A stretch of 64,000 nucleotides of DNA, taken from NCBI RefSeq assembly GCF_018100785.1, contig NZ_JAGJEC010000002.1:992001-1056000 (forward strand), read 5' to 3'. The notes beneath the pieces were generated by a model. It had not been told where the DNA came from, made no database searches, and saw only the letters and a list, made by a program, of their open reading frames with translations. The stretch is from Maribacter sp. MMG018 (GTDB taxonomy: Bacteria; Bacteroidota; Bacteroidia; Flavobacteriales; Flavobacteriaceae). Below are positions 10,230-17,847 of the stretch, in pieces. The first letter of the stretch is position 1. Every line of letters starts with the position of its first letter. The translations under genes and the position numbers were made by a program.

Positions 10230-10877
10230 ATGAATAACGAAGAAAACAGGAAGTTGATAGAAAGACTCATTTCGGGGGAAGAAAAAGCGTATATGTTTCT
10301 TTTAGAAAAATATCATAAACAATTGGATGCCTACGCAATAACGTTAACCAATGATCAATCTTCGGCACAAGACATTGTTCAAAATGTATTTTTAAAAACA
10401 TGGAAATCCAGAAAGAAACTTAATCCGGAATTTTCTATCCGCAACTTTCTTTACAAATGTGTTTATAACGAATTCTTAAATCTATACCAGCAAAACAAGG
10501 CCGTTACGTTATTACATAAAAAGCACATCGAATATGCTTATGAGGTAGCTGTTGAGACAGATGACGCCAGTATGCACAAAATGATGGCTATTGTGAACAA
10601 GGAAATTCAAAAATTGCCTCCAAAATGCAAAAAAGTATTTGTACTTAGTAAAAAGGAAGGACTCACAAATAATGAAATAGCCAATTATCTAAATATATCC
10701 ATTAAAACCGTAGAGGCCCAAATAACCAAGGCATTTAAAATTTTAAAAGATAAATTAGGCGAGAAATACGAAACAATATTGTTTCTTCTTATTGGTGATA
10801 GTATAAGAAAATTAAAGACGGCCCCACAGGCAATGGTTACAAAAGAATTGGAAACAATAACTTTAATGAAGTTTTAG
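10230..10877 (+). CDS. ECF RNA polymerase sigma factor (FecI-like)
   Basis: 215 residues, about 20-25 longer than a typical ECF sigma factor because of a C-terminal extension. Region 2 is visible at about residues 20-90 (SAQDIVQNVFLKTWKSRKKL, then FLYKCVYNEFLNLYQQNK). Region 4 is at about 135-190 (LPPKCKKVFVLSKKEGLTNN followed by EIANYLNISIKTVEAQITKA). It is the presumed partner of the FecR protein encoded on the other strand. In most Bacteroidota loci the sigma gene reads in the same direction as fecR and susC, so the divergent layout with a 117-bp shared spacer is unusual and would allow autoregulation from one intergenic region. Confidence 0.94.
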   Translation: MNNEENRKLIERLISGEEKAYMFLLEKYHKQLDAYAITLTNDQSSAQDIVQNVFLKTWKSRKKLNPEFSIRNFLYKCVYNEFLNLYQQNKAVTLLHKKHIEYAYEVAVETDDASMHKMMAIVNKEIQKLPPKCKKVFVLSKKEGLTNNEIANYLNISIKTVEAQITKAFKILKDKLGEKYETILFLLIGDSIRKLKTAPQAMVTKELETITLMKF

Positions 10878-11140
10878 AAAAATAGATAGTTCTAACTAGG
10901 GAAAACTTACACTAGAAGTGGGAAGCCTACAAAAGCAATAAACAAAACTACCAGATTTAGTGATACATCAAAGTTTCTTACTCTTCCACTTAAAAATCGT
11001 CAATTAGAATATTTTGTTTATTAAATTTAAAATCACAATTTAACCCGTTCAGTATGGATTTATGAATTTACATTTCAAATCTACACTGCGCATAGCTAAA
11101 CCATTCATCATAATTATCAGGATAATCGAAAAAGAAATAA

Positions 11141-11968
11141 ATGATTTCATTGAATAAGACCATCGCATATACCAAAAATTGGAAACACACTTTTTGGACT
11201 GCGTTATTGTTAGGTGTATTACTTCCACTCTTGTTAATTACCTTAGAACCTTTTGATAATAGCAATAGTTTTTCTTATAAATATGTGATTCTTTCAGGTT
11301 ACGCGCTTTGCATAACAATCCCCATACTACTTGTTCATCCGATAGAAAATTACTTTTACAAAAGTCAAACAAAACGTTGGTTCATACTAAATGAGGTTTT
11401 TTATATCATCTCAACACTCTTTATTATATTTCTCTTTGCCTTTTTTTATCATTTCTTTATAATAAGTGGTCGAACATCGTTTACTTTCGATTTGATATGG
11501 GGTTTTATAAAATCTTTCGGATTTCCGTTCATACCTATTATAGTCCCTTTTTGGTTGTACCTACGTTCTAAATATGGTTTAATAGAAGTTCCGATGTACG
11601 ATGAAAAGAACATCGAAAAAAACAAAACCATTACTATTAACGGAAACAACAAATCTGAAACTTTAAAAATTTTCGAGTCGGATTTTGTTTTTGCGAAAGC
11701 GCAACAAAATTATGTGGATGTTTATTATAAAACCGAAATAGGGATTCAACAAAAAACCTTTCGTAATACCTTATCGAATATTATGAAACAATTACCCAAG
11801 GCATGGCAAGTACATCGCTCTTACTTGGTTAATCTGGATTATCTTAAATCTCTAGAAGGAAACGCCAGAAAACGTTTTATTAGAATTTCTGCAACTGAAG
11901 AAACCATTCCTATCTCTCAAGTGTATTACGAAGCTTTGCATAAAAGGCTTTCAAATTCGTCCCAATAG
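11141..11968 (+). CDS. Membrane-anchored LytTR-type DNA-binding regulator
   Basis: 275 residues. Four hydrophobic helices occupy about residues 17-130 (for example FWTALLLGVLLPLLLITLEP and YIISTLFIIFLFAFFYHFFI). A linker with a lysine-rich stretch follows, then a LytTR DNA-binding domain (about 165-270) with FVFAKAQQNYVDVYYK, a central RNTLSNIMKQLP and WQVHRSYLVNLDYLKSLEG. There is no receiver domain, so the membrane part probably senses directly; this architecture is common in Flavobacteriia. The target is unknown. The neighbouring lipoprotein gene starts 120 bp downstream on the same strand and is a plausible candidate. Confidence 0.9.
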   Translation: MISLNKTIAYTKNWKHTFWTALLLGVLLPLLLITLEPFDNSNSFSYKYVILSGYALCITIPILLVHPIENYFYKSQTKRWFILNEVFYIISTLFIIFLFAFFYHFFIISGRTSFTFDLIWGFIKSFGFPFIPIIVPFWLYLRSKYGLIEVPMYDEKNIEKNKTITINGNNKSETLKIFESDFVFAKAQQNYVDVYYKTEIGIQQKTFRNTLSNIMKQLPKAWQVHRSYLVNLDYLKSLEGNARKRFIRISATEETIPISQVYYEALHKRLSNSSQ

Positions 11969-12088
11969 CCTTCAAAATAATCCCAAACACTTCAATTTTA
12001 AACCAAATATTTCAAATTAATCACACTTTTTTTTTGCTTTTATTTTTTTGGATTCTATTTGTAGAGATCTTAAAAAAAGCAAAAAAAA

Positions 12089-13303
12089 ATGAATATCCGT
12101 ACACTCTTTATATTAGTGGTTTCTATTGTATTTTTTACAAGTTGCTCATCAAGTAAATATGTAAACTATTTAAAAGAGCATACCGAGGTGGTTAAAATGA
12201 AAGATACACTTTGGTTCAATTCATTAGATAATAATTTTTATCAGAACAAACTTTTTTTATTGGGTGAAGTGCACGAAGTTGAAACTTCGCCCAGAATTGA
12301 TTTTGCACTATTTACCCAACTTAACGAAAAAATAAAAATAGACGTTTATTTGGCAGAAATGGATATGGCCCAAGCCTATTACCTCCATGAATATTTAAAA
12401 GGCTCAAATAATCTTGAGCTCAAAAATATATTAAAAAAATGGCCTGTTTTTATAGGTACCGTTTCTAAGCAATACAGAAATAAATGGGAAAAAATGAGAG
12501 CATATTATAAACTACTTCCTGAAAATTCAAAATTTGAACTTGTTGGTATCGATAGAATTGCGGACTTTGATCTAGTTAGAAAATTGTTGAAAGAAAAACT
12601 GCCTGAAAAATATCATAAAGAGATTCAGAGCGAAAACGACTCCTTAATTTCATGGTCTATAAGCAACCTAACCAATATTATACAAAAAGAAAAAATAAGA
12701 TTAAACAAGAACACTATTGATTTACTGTCAAATATCGAGTTCAACCTTTCTAATTACACACAAACCAGAAGCAGAGACAAATTTATGCACCAAAACTTCA
12801 AAAGGATGCACGAACAAAATCAATGGAAAAATAAGAATATCTATGGGGGATTAGGGTTTTCTCATACGCTACAGGCCTACAACTACACTTTTGCCGGACG
12901 CATAAAGAAAGACACAACATTACGCTATAAAGATAGAATGGTGAGTCTAAACAGCTTGTATGTCGATTCTAAATTAACTGTAGACAGCAGGGCATTACCT
13001 AAGTTTATGCAAGACAAAGGGAAAGAATTTACAAGACTAAACTACTCACAAGACAATAGACTATTTATGTATATACAAGGCATAGCCGACTATAAAAGGG
13101 TAACAGACCCCAAGACCATAAGTTTGATCAAGTTAGATGCCCAAGGTTCACCTTATTTAAATTCGACCAGGGGAACTAAAGTAAAAAAACTGATAACTGT
13201 TTGGGATGCTTATGACATTTTAGAAGGGACATCTACCACGGACTATGCACAATACATATTTTTTGTTCGAAATTCGGATTGGATTCAACCCGACGAAAAG
13301 TAA
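12089..13303 (+). CDS. Lipoprotein with erythromycin-esterase/ChaN-like motif, function unknown
   Basis: 404 residues. The signal peptide ends in the lipobox FFTSC (Cys19). Residues 57-71 read LLGEVHEVETSPRID, a GExH motif as in the erythromycin-esterase/ChaN/TraB-like superfamily, in which the Glu and His form the active or ligand site. A second half contains YGGLGFSHTLQAY, compatible with the second conserved histidine region of that fold. I do not recognise a specific family and would not predict antibiotic resistance from this. It is preceded by the LytTR regulator and closed by a terminator hairpin. The protein is very lysine-rich and has the low GC of the surrounding region. Confidence 0.6.
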   Translation: MNIRTLFILVVSIVFFTSCSSSKYVNYLKEHTEVVKMKDTLWFNSLDNNFYQNKLFLLGEVHEVETSPRIDFALFTQLNEKIKIDVYLAEMDMAQAYYLHEYLKGSNNLELKNILKKWPVFIGTVSKQYRNKWEKMRAYYKLLPENSKFELVGIDRIADFDLVRKLLKEKLPEKYHKEIQSENDSLISWSISNLTNIIQKEKIRLNKNTIDLLSNIEFNLSNYTQTRSRDKFMHQNFKRMHEQNQWKNKNIYGGLGFSHTLQAYNYTFAGRIKKDTTLRYKDRMVSLNSLYVDSKLTVDSRALPKFMQDKGKEFTRLNYSQDNRLFMYIQGIADYKRVTDPKTISLIKLDAQGSPYLNSTRGTKVKKLITVWDAYDILEGTSTTDYAQYIFFVRNSDWIQPDEK

Positions 13304-13354
13304 CAGCCTGCAATAAACTATAGCCGTGAAGAGACATTAAGACCTGGGTTCTAT

Positions 13355-13394
13355 GCTTAAAGATTAAAAAATCAGATTCTTTGAGCTTTTTTAT
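13355..13394 (+). terminator. Terminator hairpin downstream of the 12089-13303 lipoprotein gene
   Basis: GCTTAAAGA (13355-13363) pairs with TCTTTGAGC (13378-13386), followed by TTTTTTATT. The right arm and tail (CAGATTCTTTGAGCTTTTTT) closely resemble the right arm of the repeated module at 16583-16662 and 23196-23275. Confidence 0.65.
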
Positions 13395-13399
13395 TGATA

Positions 13400-14413
13400 C
13401 TATTTTCTAAAAATATGGTGCTGCGTAGCGGTAAAAAAATCTCTGAACACCAAGTTGATACAATGGCCCTCACTGGCCGCACGGATCCCCAAACCGGGAA
13501 AAATTTCTATTATGGCCCGCGCAAGCGATTGCACCGAAGCTGTCGCCTTTTGGTGTATATCGCCGATCCATGCTTCAGGAACCCTATCGCCCCCGGCAAC
13601 CTTCTTGTGCATGCGATCCGCAAAATCTATGACTGCGGCATCGGCATTTTCAATGGCCTTTTGAAGGCTTTCCAACTTTTCAACTGAGCCTATCAGCTCT
13701 TTCGCCTCTTCTAAAAAATGGTCTGCCATTCCAATATAATTAACCCAAAGCGTTAAGTCGGCAAATGGGCCAAAGGGTATTTTGAATATAGCATGGGGTT
13801 GGTGTACATCATGGTATACAAAGCTGTATTTGGCATGCACCCATTTAGAGGCAACCTCAAAAGAGTCTGTAGCCGTGGCCTTTAATCCCACGGTATTCCA
13901 ATCCTTAATGATCCTCACCTCTTCCTTTTTTATTACAAACGAGCGTATCAACGGAGAGCCGTCTGCCTGTAATATATCTTTGCCATTCTCCCGTATCTTG
14001 GCATTTAAGGTAAAATGGGTCAGAAATGGGGCTCCGGTAGCATATTTCCATGTACCCGATAACACATAACCATCCCCTACCCTTTCCGCAACACCAAAAA
14101 CACCACCGCTTCCCCCAAAACATATGGGCTTCTCCTGATCTTTAAAAATTTCATCGGCCACGGGTTTTTGTAGATTTCCGATAAAAAAATTGGCACCGCT
14201 ACACAGGGTTACGGTCCACCCCAAGCTACCATCGATCTTCGCCAGTTCCCTCAATTTTCTTAATCCATCGGGTAATGCCATTTCGAGTCCGCCATAAGAC
14301 TTGGGCACCCACAGGTTCCATAAATTTTCTTGGGCAATGCGATCCAATACCCTTGGGGAGAATTCCGCCTGTCCAAAATCGAATTCGTTAAACTCTTTCA
14401 TAGATACCGTCAT
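13400..14413 (-). CDS. Acyl-CoA-dehydrogenase-like flavoprotein
   Basis: About 338 residues from the ATG at 14413 (alternatives: TTG at 14425, ATG at 14401). The N-terminal helical part holds LWVPKSYGGLEMALPDGLRK, then the flavin-contacting strand region ICFGGSGGVFGVAERVGDGY with VLSGTWKYATGAPFLTHF and SFEVASKWVHAKYSF, all typical of the acyl-CoA dehydrogenase fold. The C-terminal helical domain resembles the Acyl-CoA_dh_2 type used by flavin-dependent monooxygenases and sulfur-oxidising relatives. The glutamate base of classical acyl-CoA dehydrogenases is not evident, so an oxygenase or other flavin chemistry is as likely as beta-oxidation. It overlaps the end of the PnuT gene by 14-38 bp, so both should answer to the TPP riboswitch. 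Confidence 0.8.
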   Translation of the reverse strand: MTVSMKEFNEFDFGQAEFSPRVLDRIAQENLWNLWVPKSYGGLEMALPDGLRKLRELAKIDGSLGWTVTLCSGANFFIGNLQKPVADEIFKDQEKPICFGGSGGVFGVAERVGDGYVLSGTWKYATGAPFLTHFTLNAKIRENGKDILQADGSPLIRSFVIKKEEVRIIKDWNTVGLKATATDSFEVASKWVHAKYSFVYHDVHQPHAIFKIPFGPFADLTLWVNYIGMADHFLEEAKELIGSVEKLESLQKAIENADAAVIDFADRMHKKVAGGDRVPEAWIGDIHQKATASVQSLARAIIEIFPGLGIRAASEGHCINLVFRDFFTATQHHIFRK

Positions 14414-15005
14414 TTTCTTCTGCAATTATTTTTTTCCATTTGATATAGCCAGAGATAGCCACCATGAACAAAAAGGTGGTCAGTCCTGCATAAATGAACA
14501 AGCCTTTATAGATCAACAAGGGTATAGAGATAAAGTTGCTGATATTCAGATACACCCAACATTCGATCTTTCTTTTTGCCATCTGCCACATACCGGCCCA
14601 TGCAAAGGAACAGGCCACGGCATCCCAATAAGGCACATCAGAATCGGTGTGCTGCCCAAGCCAATAGGCCATTAGCACAAAACAGGCAAGAACAATGCCC
14701 AAAGCAATGCCATGCTCTCTTTTATTAGAATATGAAATGGGTGTTTCCTCTCCTTTTTTACCCAATTTCCAATAGACCCATCCGTAGATACTCATGACCA
14801 AATAGTATAGGTTGAGCAAAATATCGGCATATAGCTGCGAACTATACATCACATAGATACCGATCAATATGGAAATAATGCCAAAAAGGTAATTGTGCAC
14901 ATTGTTCTGCCGTGCCAAAAGTACTTGGGCCACGCCAAAGGCGGTGCCGATCCATTGTAATACGATCAATGATAAAAAGAATTCCATTTGCATTTGGTTG
15001 TCCAT
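14388..15005 (-). CDS. pnuT: PnuT-type thiamine transporter (PnuC family)
   Basis: 205 residues from the ATG at 15005 (a GTG lies just before it). About seven membrane helices carry the PnuC-family pattern, with WIGTAFGVAQVLLARQNNVH, then LYYLVMSIYGWVYWKLG and FAWAGMWQMAKRKIECW. PnuC-family proteins facilitate uptake of vitamins of the nicotinamide, riboflavin or thiamine type, and the substrate is usually read from the regulator. A TPP riboswitch lies immediately upstream, so this one should import thiamine (PnuT). Length fits the family. The kinase that normally traps the substrate and the TonB receptor often found in Bacteroidota thiamine loci are absent; the next gene is an acyl-CoA-dehydrogenase-like flavoprotein instead. 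Confidence 0.9.
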   Translation of the reverse strand: MDNQMQMEFFLSLIVLQWIGTAFGVAQVLLARQNNVHNYLFGIISILIGIYVMYSSQLYADILLNLYYLVMSIYGWVYWKLGKKGEETPISYSNKREHGIALGIVLACFVLMAYWLGQHTDSDVPYWDAVACSFAWAGMWQMAKRKIECWVYLNISNFISIPLLIYKGLFIYAGLTTFLFMVAISGYIKWKKIIAEENDGIYERV

Positions 15006-15045
15006 CACTATTATGGGGTACCAAAAATGGAATCTAGGGCGAATG

Positions 15046-15141
15046 CCCTACCAATTTCCCTACGCCAGCATTACCTGGATCAGGTGCGAAGTGGTCCACT
15101 TCCGGGTATGATCTCAGCCCTGTTAAAAGGGCACCCCAATG
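15046..15141 (-). ncRNA. TPP riboswitch (THI element)
   Basis: On the minus strand the segment contains GGGGTGCCC, then GGCTGAGATCATACCC, then CACCTGATCCAGGTAATG and CTGGCGTAGGGAA in order. These are the conserved P2/P3 and P4/P5 cores of the thiamine pyrophosphate riboswitch. A variable P3 arm (GGAAGTGGACCACTTC) sits between the two. It ends about 40 nt upstream of the pnuT start codon, so control of translation or of a short downstream terminator is possible. The match is strong by eye. Confidence 0.95.
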
Positions 15142-15384
15142 TATGGCGTAAATATAGGAAATAGTTGTTGATTTCATGGATTATTTGATGGACAACAAAA
15201 GGTTAAATTAAAGAAGGAACCTCTTTGGTCCTTCCCCCGGATTATTGGCCTTTATACAAACCCCACAGAAACAAGCATCTATCCTAGTTGACCTATCCAC
15301 TTTCGCAAACACCAAAAAATCCATTACATTAGTCGTCGCCATTACATAGACCTGCATACTGGGGAATATGAAACGAAAGACGAT
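15142..15384. other. Intergenic region upstream of the TPP element
   Basis: About 240 bp with no recognisable gene. It must hold the promoter of the riboswitch transcript on the minus strand; a partial -7 box (TATATTTA on the minus strand, 15149-15156) is the best candidate. The reading frame of the next gene stays open back to about 15292 without an ATG. Confidence 0.4.
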
Positions 15385-15822
15385 TTGAAAACGGAAACGG
15401 ACATAGAAACCATTTCGGAACTGGAAAAGTGGCTAAAGGATAACTGCTACCCCATGCACGGGTATAGCATTAATGGAAATGCTATTTACGAAGGCTATGG
15501 ACTCGAAAAAAACGGCAAGCGTTTTCAATGGTTTTATACCGAACGAGGGGCCAAACAGCCCTTAAAATATTTCGCGACCGAAAAGAAAGCTGTAGCCTAC
15601 GCCTTGAAAAAAATAAAAGCCGATGAGCATGCCAATCGGAATTATATTGGAATGTACACATCGGAAGGGAAAGTTGAAAAAATTTTATCGGAACTCAATA
15701 AACGCGGAGTTGAATATTGGACCGACAAAATTCCCTATGGTGGTCCGCAAGACTGGCGGACCCGTATTTTTGTACTTGGTTGCGGAATTAAAAAAGTGCA
15801 GGATTTAATTCAAAACGAATAA
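15385..15822 (+). CDS. Hypothetical protein, 145 residues
   Basis: Small soluble protein with no signal peptide or membrane segment, and a family I do not recognise. It has regular alternating charged and aromatic residues (GYGLEKNGKRFQWFYTERG) and a C-terminal GGPQDWRTRIFVLGCGIKK. The only good start in the conserved part is TTG at 15385. The frame is open upstream to about 15292 and the translated extension looks protein-like (YIDLHTGEYETKDD), so the original start may have been lost or lie at a CTG near 15352. It is followed 61 bp later by another small orphan gene on the same strand. Confidence 0.6.
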   Translation: MKTETDIETISELEKWLKDNCYPMHGYSINGNAIYEGYGLEKNGKRFQWFYTERGAKQPLKYFATEKKAVAYALKKIKADEHANRNYIGMYTSEGKVEKILSELNKRGVEYWTDKIPYGGPQDWRTRIFVLGCGIKKVQDLIQNE

Positions 15823-15883
15823 CACCGATGGCAATAGGATTACTATACACGAATAAAACCAACTACAGCAAATTAGTAGCCCC

Positions 15884-16546
15884 ATGAGCAAGTTTTTAAA
15901 AACACTACCCGTTTTATTCCTGATAATTCTTGGTGGTAGGGCACAGGAGAGCAAACCAAAGGACTTTATTCCGAAAGGATATATAGAGTTTGAAACCTAT
16001 TTTGGAGATCTGAATAACGATGGACAGGAGGATTGTGTGCTACTAATCAAGAAAACGGACACGAATAATGTGGTTAAAAATCGGTTCGACAAAATGGTCG
16101 ACAGAAATAGACGGGGAATAATTGTATTGTTTAAAAGCAAAGACAGGTATAGGCTTGCCGATAAAAATTACGACTGTTTTTCACCTGAAAATGAGGATGG
16201 CGGGGTTTATTTTCCACCCGAATTGTCAATAGAAATTAGAGACGAAAAATTATACATCCACTATGCACACGGCAGGTATGGCTATTGGACTTACACCTTC
16301 CGCTATCAAAATGAAAATTTTGAATTGATCGGATACGATTCCAGTAGCAATCGTGGACCGATCATAACTAAAGAAACCAGCATCAACTTCTTAACAAAAA
16401 AGAAATTGACCAAAGAGAACACCAATGAGAATGCGGAAGGCGGTGATGAAATTTTTAAGGAAACCTGGAATACGATTGAAATAGAAAAGCTGCTAAAACT
16501 CTCTAAAATAAAAGACTTTGATGAATTGGACATGTACCATTATTAA
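15884..16546 (+). CDS. Secreted hypothetical protein with EF-hand-like Asp/Asn repeat
   Basis: 220 residues with an N-terminal signal peptide (MSKFLKTLPVLFLIILGGRA, then QE). The segment GDLNNDGQEDCVLLIKK (about residues 46-62) has the DxNxDGxxD spacing of dockerin/EF-hand-like calcium loops found in many Bacteroidota exported proteins that describe a quantity plus its derivative. The middle contains IHYAHGRYGYWTYTFRYQ. No catalytic motif is evident. It is followed by the repeated terminator module at 16583. The function is unknown; a calcium-stabilised periplasmic protein is the limit of what can be said. Confidence 0.65.
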   Translation: MSKFLKTLPVLFLIILGGRAQESKPKDFIPKGYIEFETYFGDLNNDGQEDCVLLIKKTDTNNVVKNRFDKMVDRNRRGIIVLFKSKDRYRLADKNYDCFSPENEDGGVYFPPELSIEIRDEKLYIHYAHGRYGYWTYTFRYQNENFELIGYDSSSNRGPIITKETSINFLTKKKLTKENTNENAEGGDEIFKETWNTIEIEKLLKLSKIKDFDELDMYHY

Positions 16547-16582
16547 ATATAAAACTGTCCAAAACAAAGACTTAAGGTAAAA

Positions 16583-16662
16583 AACAAACAGATTCTTCCT
16601 TGATCCGAGACCATACTTTTCTAGGCCATTGATTCTATAAAACAGATTCTTTGGGCTTTTTT
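16583..16662 (+). repeat. Repeated terminator-bearing module, copy A
   Basis: About 80 bp, nearly identical to 23196-23275. Both share CAGATTCTTCCTTGATCCG (or CAGATCC... in copy B), GAGACCATA, AGGCCATTGATTCT and AACAGATTCTTTGGGCTTTT. The second half folds into an imperfect hairpin (GGCC(C)A..GA.TCT with AGA.TC..TGGGC) that runs into a T tract, so it can terminate plus-strand transcripts. It follows the 15884-16546 gene. Confidence 0.7.
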
Positions 16663-16912
16663 ATTCGATTCACCTTCTATTGATCTAGACAACACCGAAA
16701 CCTTGGTTGCATCGTATGCCCTACCGGATTTTGTTATCTTTAAACAATAAAAAAAGGAAACAGAAATGGCGGCACCATACCCATCTACGGGTACCAATAA
16801 ATAATGTCCAAAGGCTTTTATTGCTACGTTATGCACGGCATACCACGCAACTCGCCATAGCCGTCTGGCCGTTGTATAGCATATGAAACACTAGTAACAT
16901 AAAAAATCAATT
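16663..16912. other. Intergenic spacer with GTTGTATAGC boundary motif
   Basis: Together with the repeat before it, this is a 366-bp gene-free stretch. No protein-coding signal is convincing. Near its end, GGCCGTTGTATAGCATATG (16867-16885) resembles ACGTTGTATACAT at 24169, which also precedes an orphan gene. The AraC gene begins just after it. Confidence 0.4.
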
Positions 16913-17788
16913 TTGCGAAAATTCATTTTTGAAAAAACAAAGTACGGCTTCGAGTTGCTAATGGATTTACACAAGTTTGAGGGTAATCCAAATGTCTTCT
17001 TTGACCCCAATCCACAGACCACCGATTTTTTTGAGATTATGATTTTTGAAAAGGCGAATGGAAGCATAGAATTGAACGGGCAATTGTTGGAGATCAAGGA
17101 GAATAGCTTTTTTTTTATTTCCCCCTTCCAAAAAAAAAGCTGTATGATCGACCTATCCGGCATTAAGGGTTTTCATCTTGTATTTCAGAGTGATTTTTTA
17201 TCCGACTTTTTTGGGGACAAACTGTTCACCTACCGGCTACAGTATTTTTACAATTCGCAACACCCACAATTTTTGCAACTCGGAAAAGAGGATTACACCA
17301 TTATAAGTTTGGCGCTGAACGAAATTATCGCCGAGATAAAAAATTATCAAAATGATAGTCCCCATATCTTGCGCTCGCTATTGTATTTTTCTTTGTCAAA
17401 GCTCAATCGGTTGTATTCAAAATGCTATAACATTTCATCGAACACGCAATCGAATTCAAAAATCTATAAATTCAAAGAACTACTCGAACAGAAAATTCGT
17501 AGCGCGCATACGGTCAAAGAGTATTGCGAATTGCTAAAAGTAACACGCCATCAACTAAATACGATGGTCAAAGAACATACAACAAAGACAACAAAGGAAA
17601 TTATCAGCAATAGGTTATTGCTTGAGATAAAAACGGAACTCCGCTATTCCGATAAAACCATATCGGAAATTGCCCATGACCTAAATTTTAGTGAGCCAAA
17701 TAACTTGACACGATTTTTTATGAAAATGGAAAATATCAATCCTACCGACTACAGAAAAAATTACCAAAATGATAGTAATTATCAGTAA
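16913..17788 (+). CDS. AraC-family transcriptional regulator
   Basis: 291 residues starting at TTG. The N-terminal KTKYGFELLMDLHKFEG matches the beginning of Flavobacteriia AraC proteins, which supports the TTG over the ATG at 16961. A cupin-like sensor domain (about 30-150) precedes two helix-turn-helix motifs (about 190-285) with VKEYCELLKVTRHQLNTMVK, then TISEIAHDLNFSEPNNLTRF and NPTDYRKN. It probably regulates the secreted laminin-G-like protein whose gene starts 60 bp downstream. No ligand can be predicted. Confidence 0.9.
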   Translation: MRKFIFEKTKYGFELLMDLHKFEGNPNVFFDPNPQTTDFFEIMIFEKANGSIELNGQLLEIKENSFFFISPFQKKSCMIDLSGIKGFHLVFQSDFLSDFFGDKLFTYRLQYFYNSQHPQFLQLGKEDYTIISLALNEIIAEIKNYQNDSPHILRSLLYFSLSKLNRLYSKCYNISSNTQSNSKIYKFKELLEQKIRSAHTVKEYCELLKVTRHQLNTMVKEHTTKTTKEIISNRLLLEIKTELRYSDKTISEIAHDLNFSEPNNLTRFFMKMENINPTDYRKNYQNDSNYQ

Positions 17789-17847
17789 AGTGATACGGCG
17801 ATTAGGCTATTAAACCTGATTTTTGTCAAAAACAAAAAATGTAAGTC

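Noticed and set aside
16621-16836. 71-codon minus-strand frame in the spacer before the AraC gene
   Set aside because: It reads through the repeated terminator hairpin and has no recognisable domain; more likely non-coding.
17339-17785. Near-identical 20-bp pieces (AAATTATCAAAATGATAGT and AAATTACCAAAATGATAGT) in the AraC gene
   Set aside because: Both are in frame and encode the same NYQNDS peptide, so a short coding coincidence is enough to explain them.
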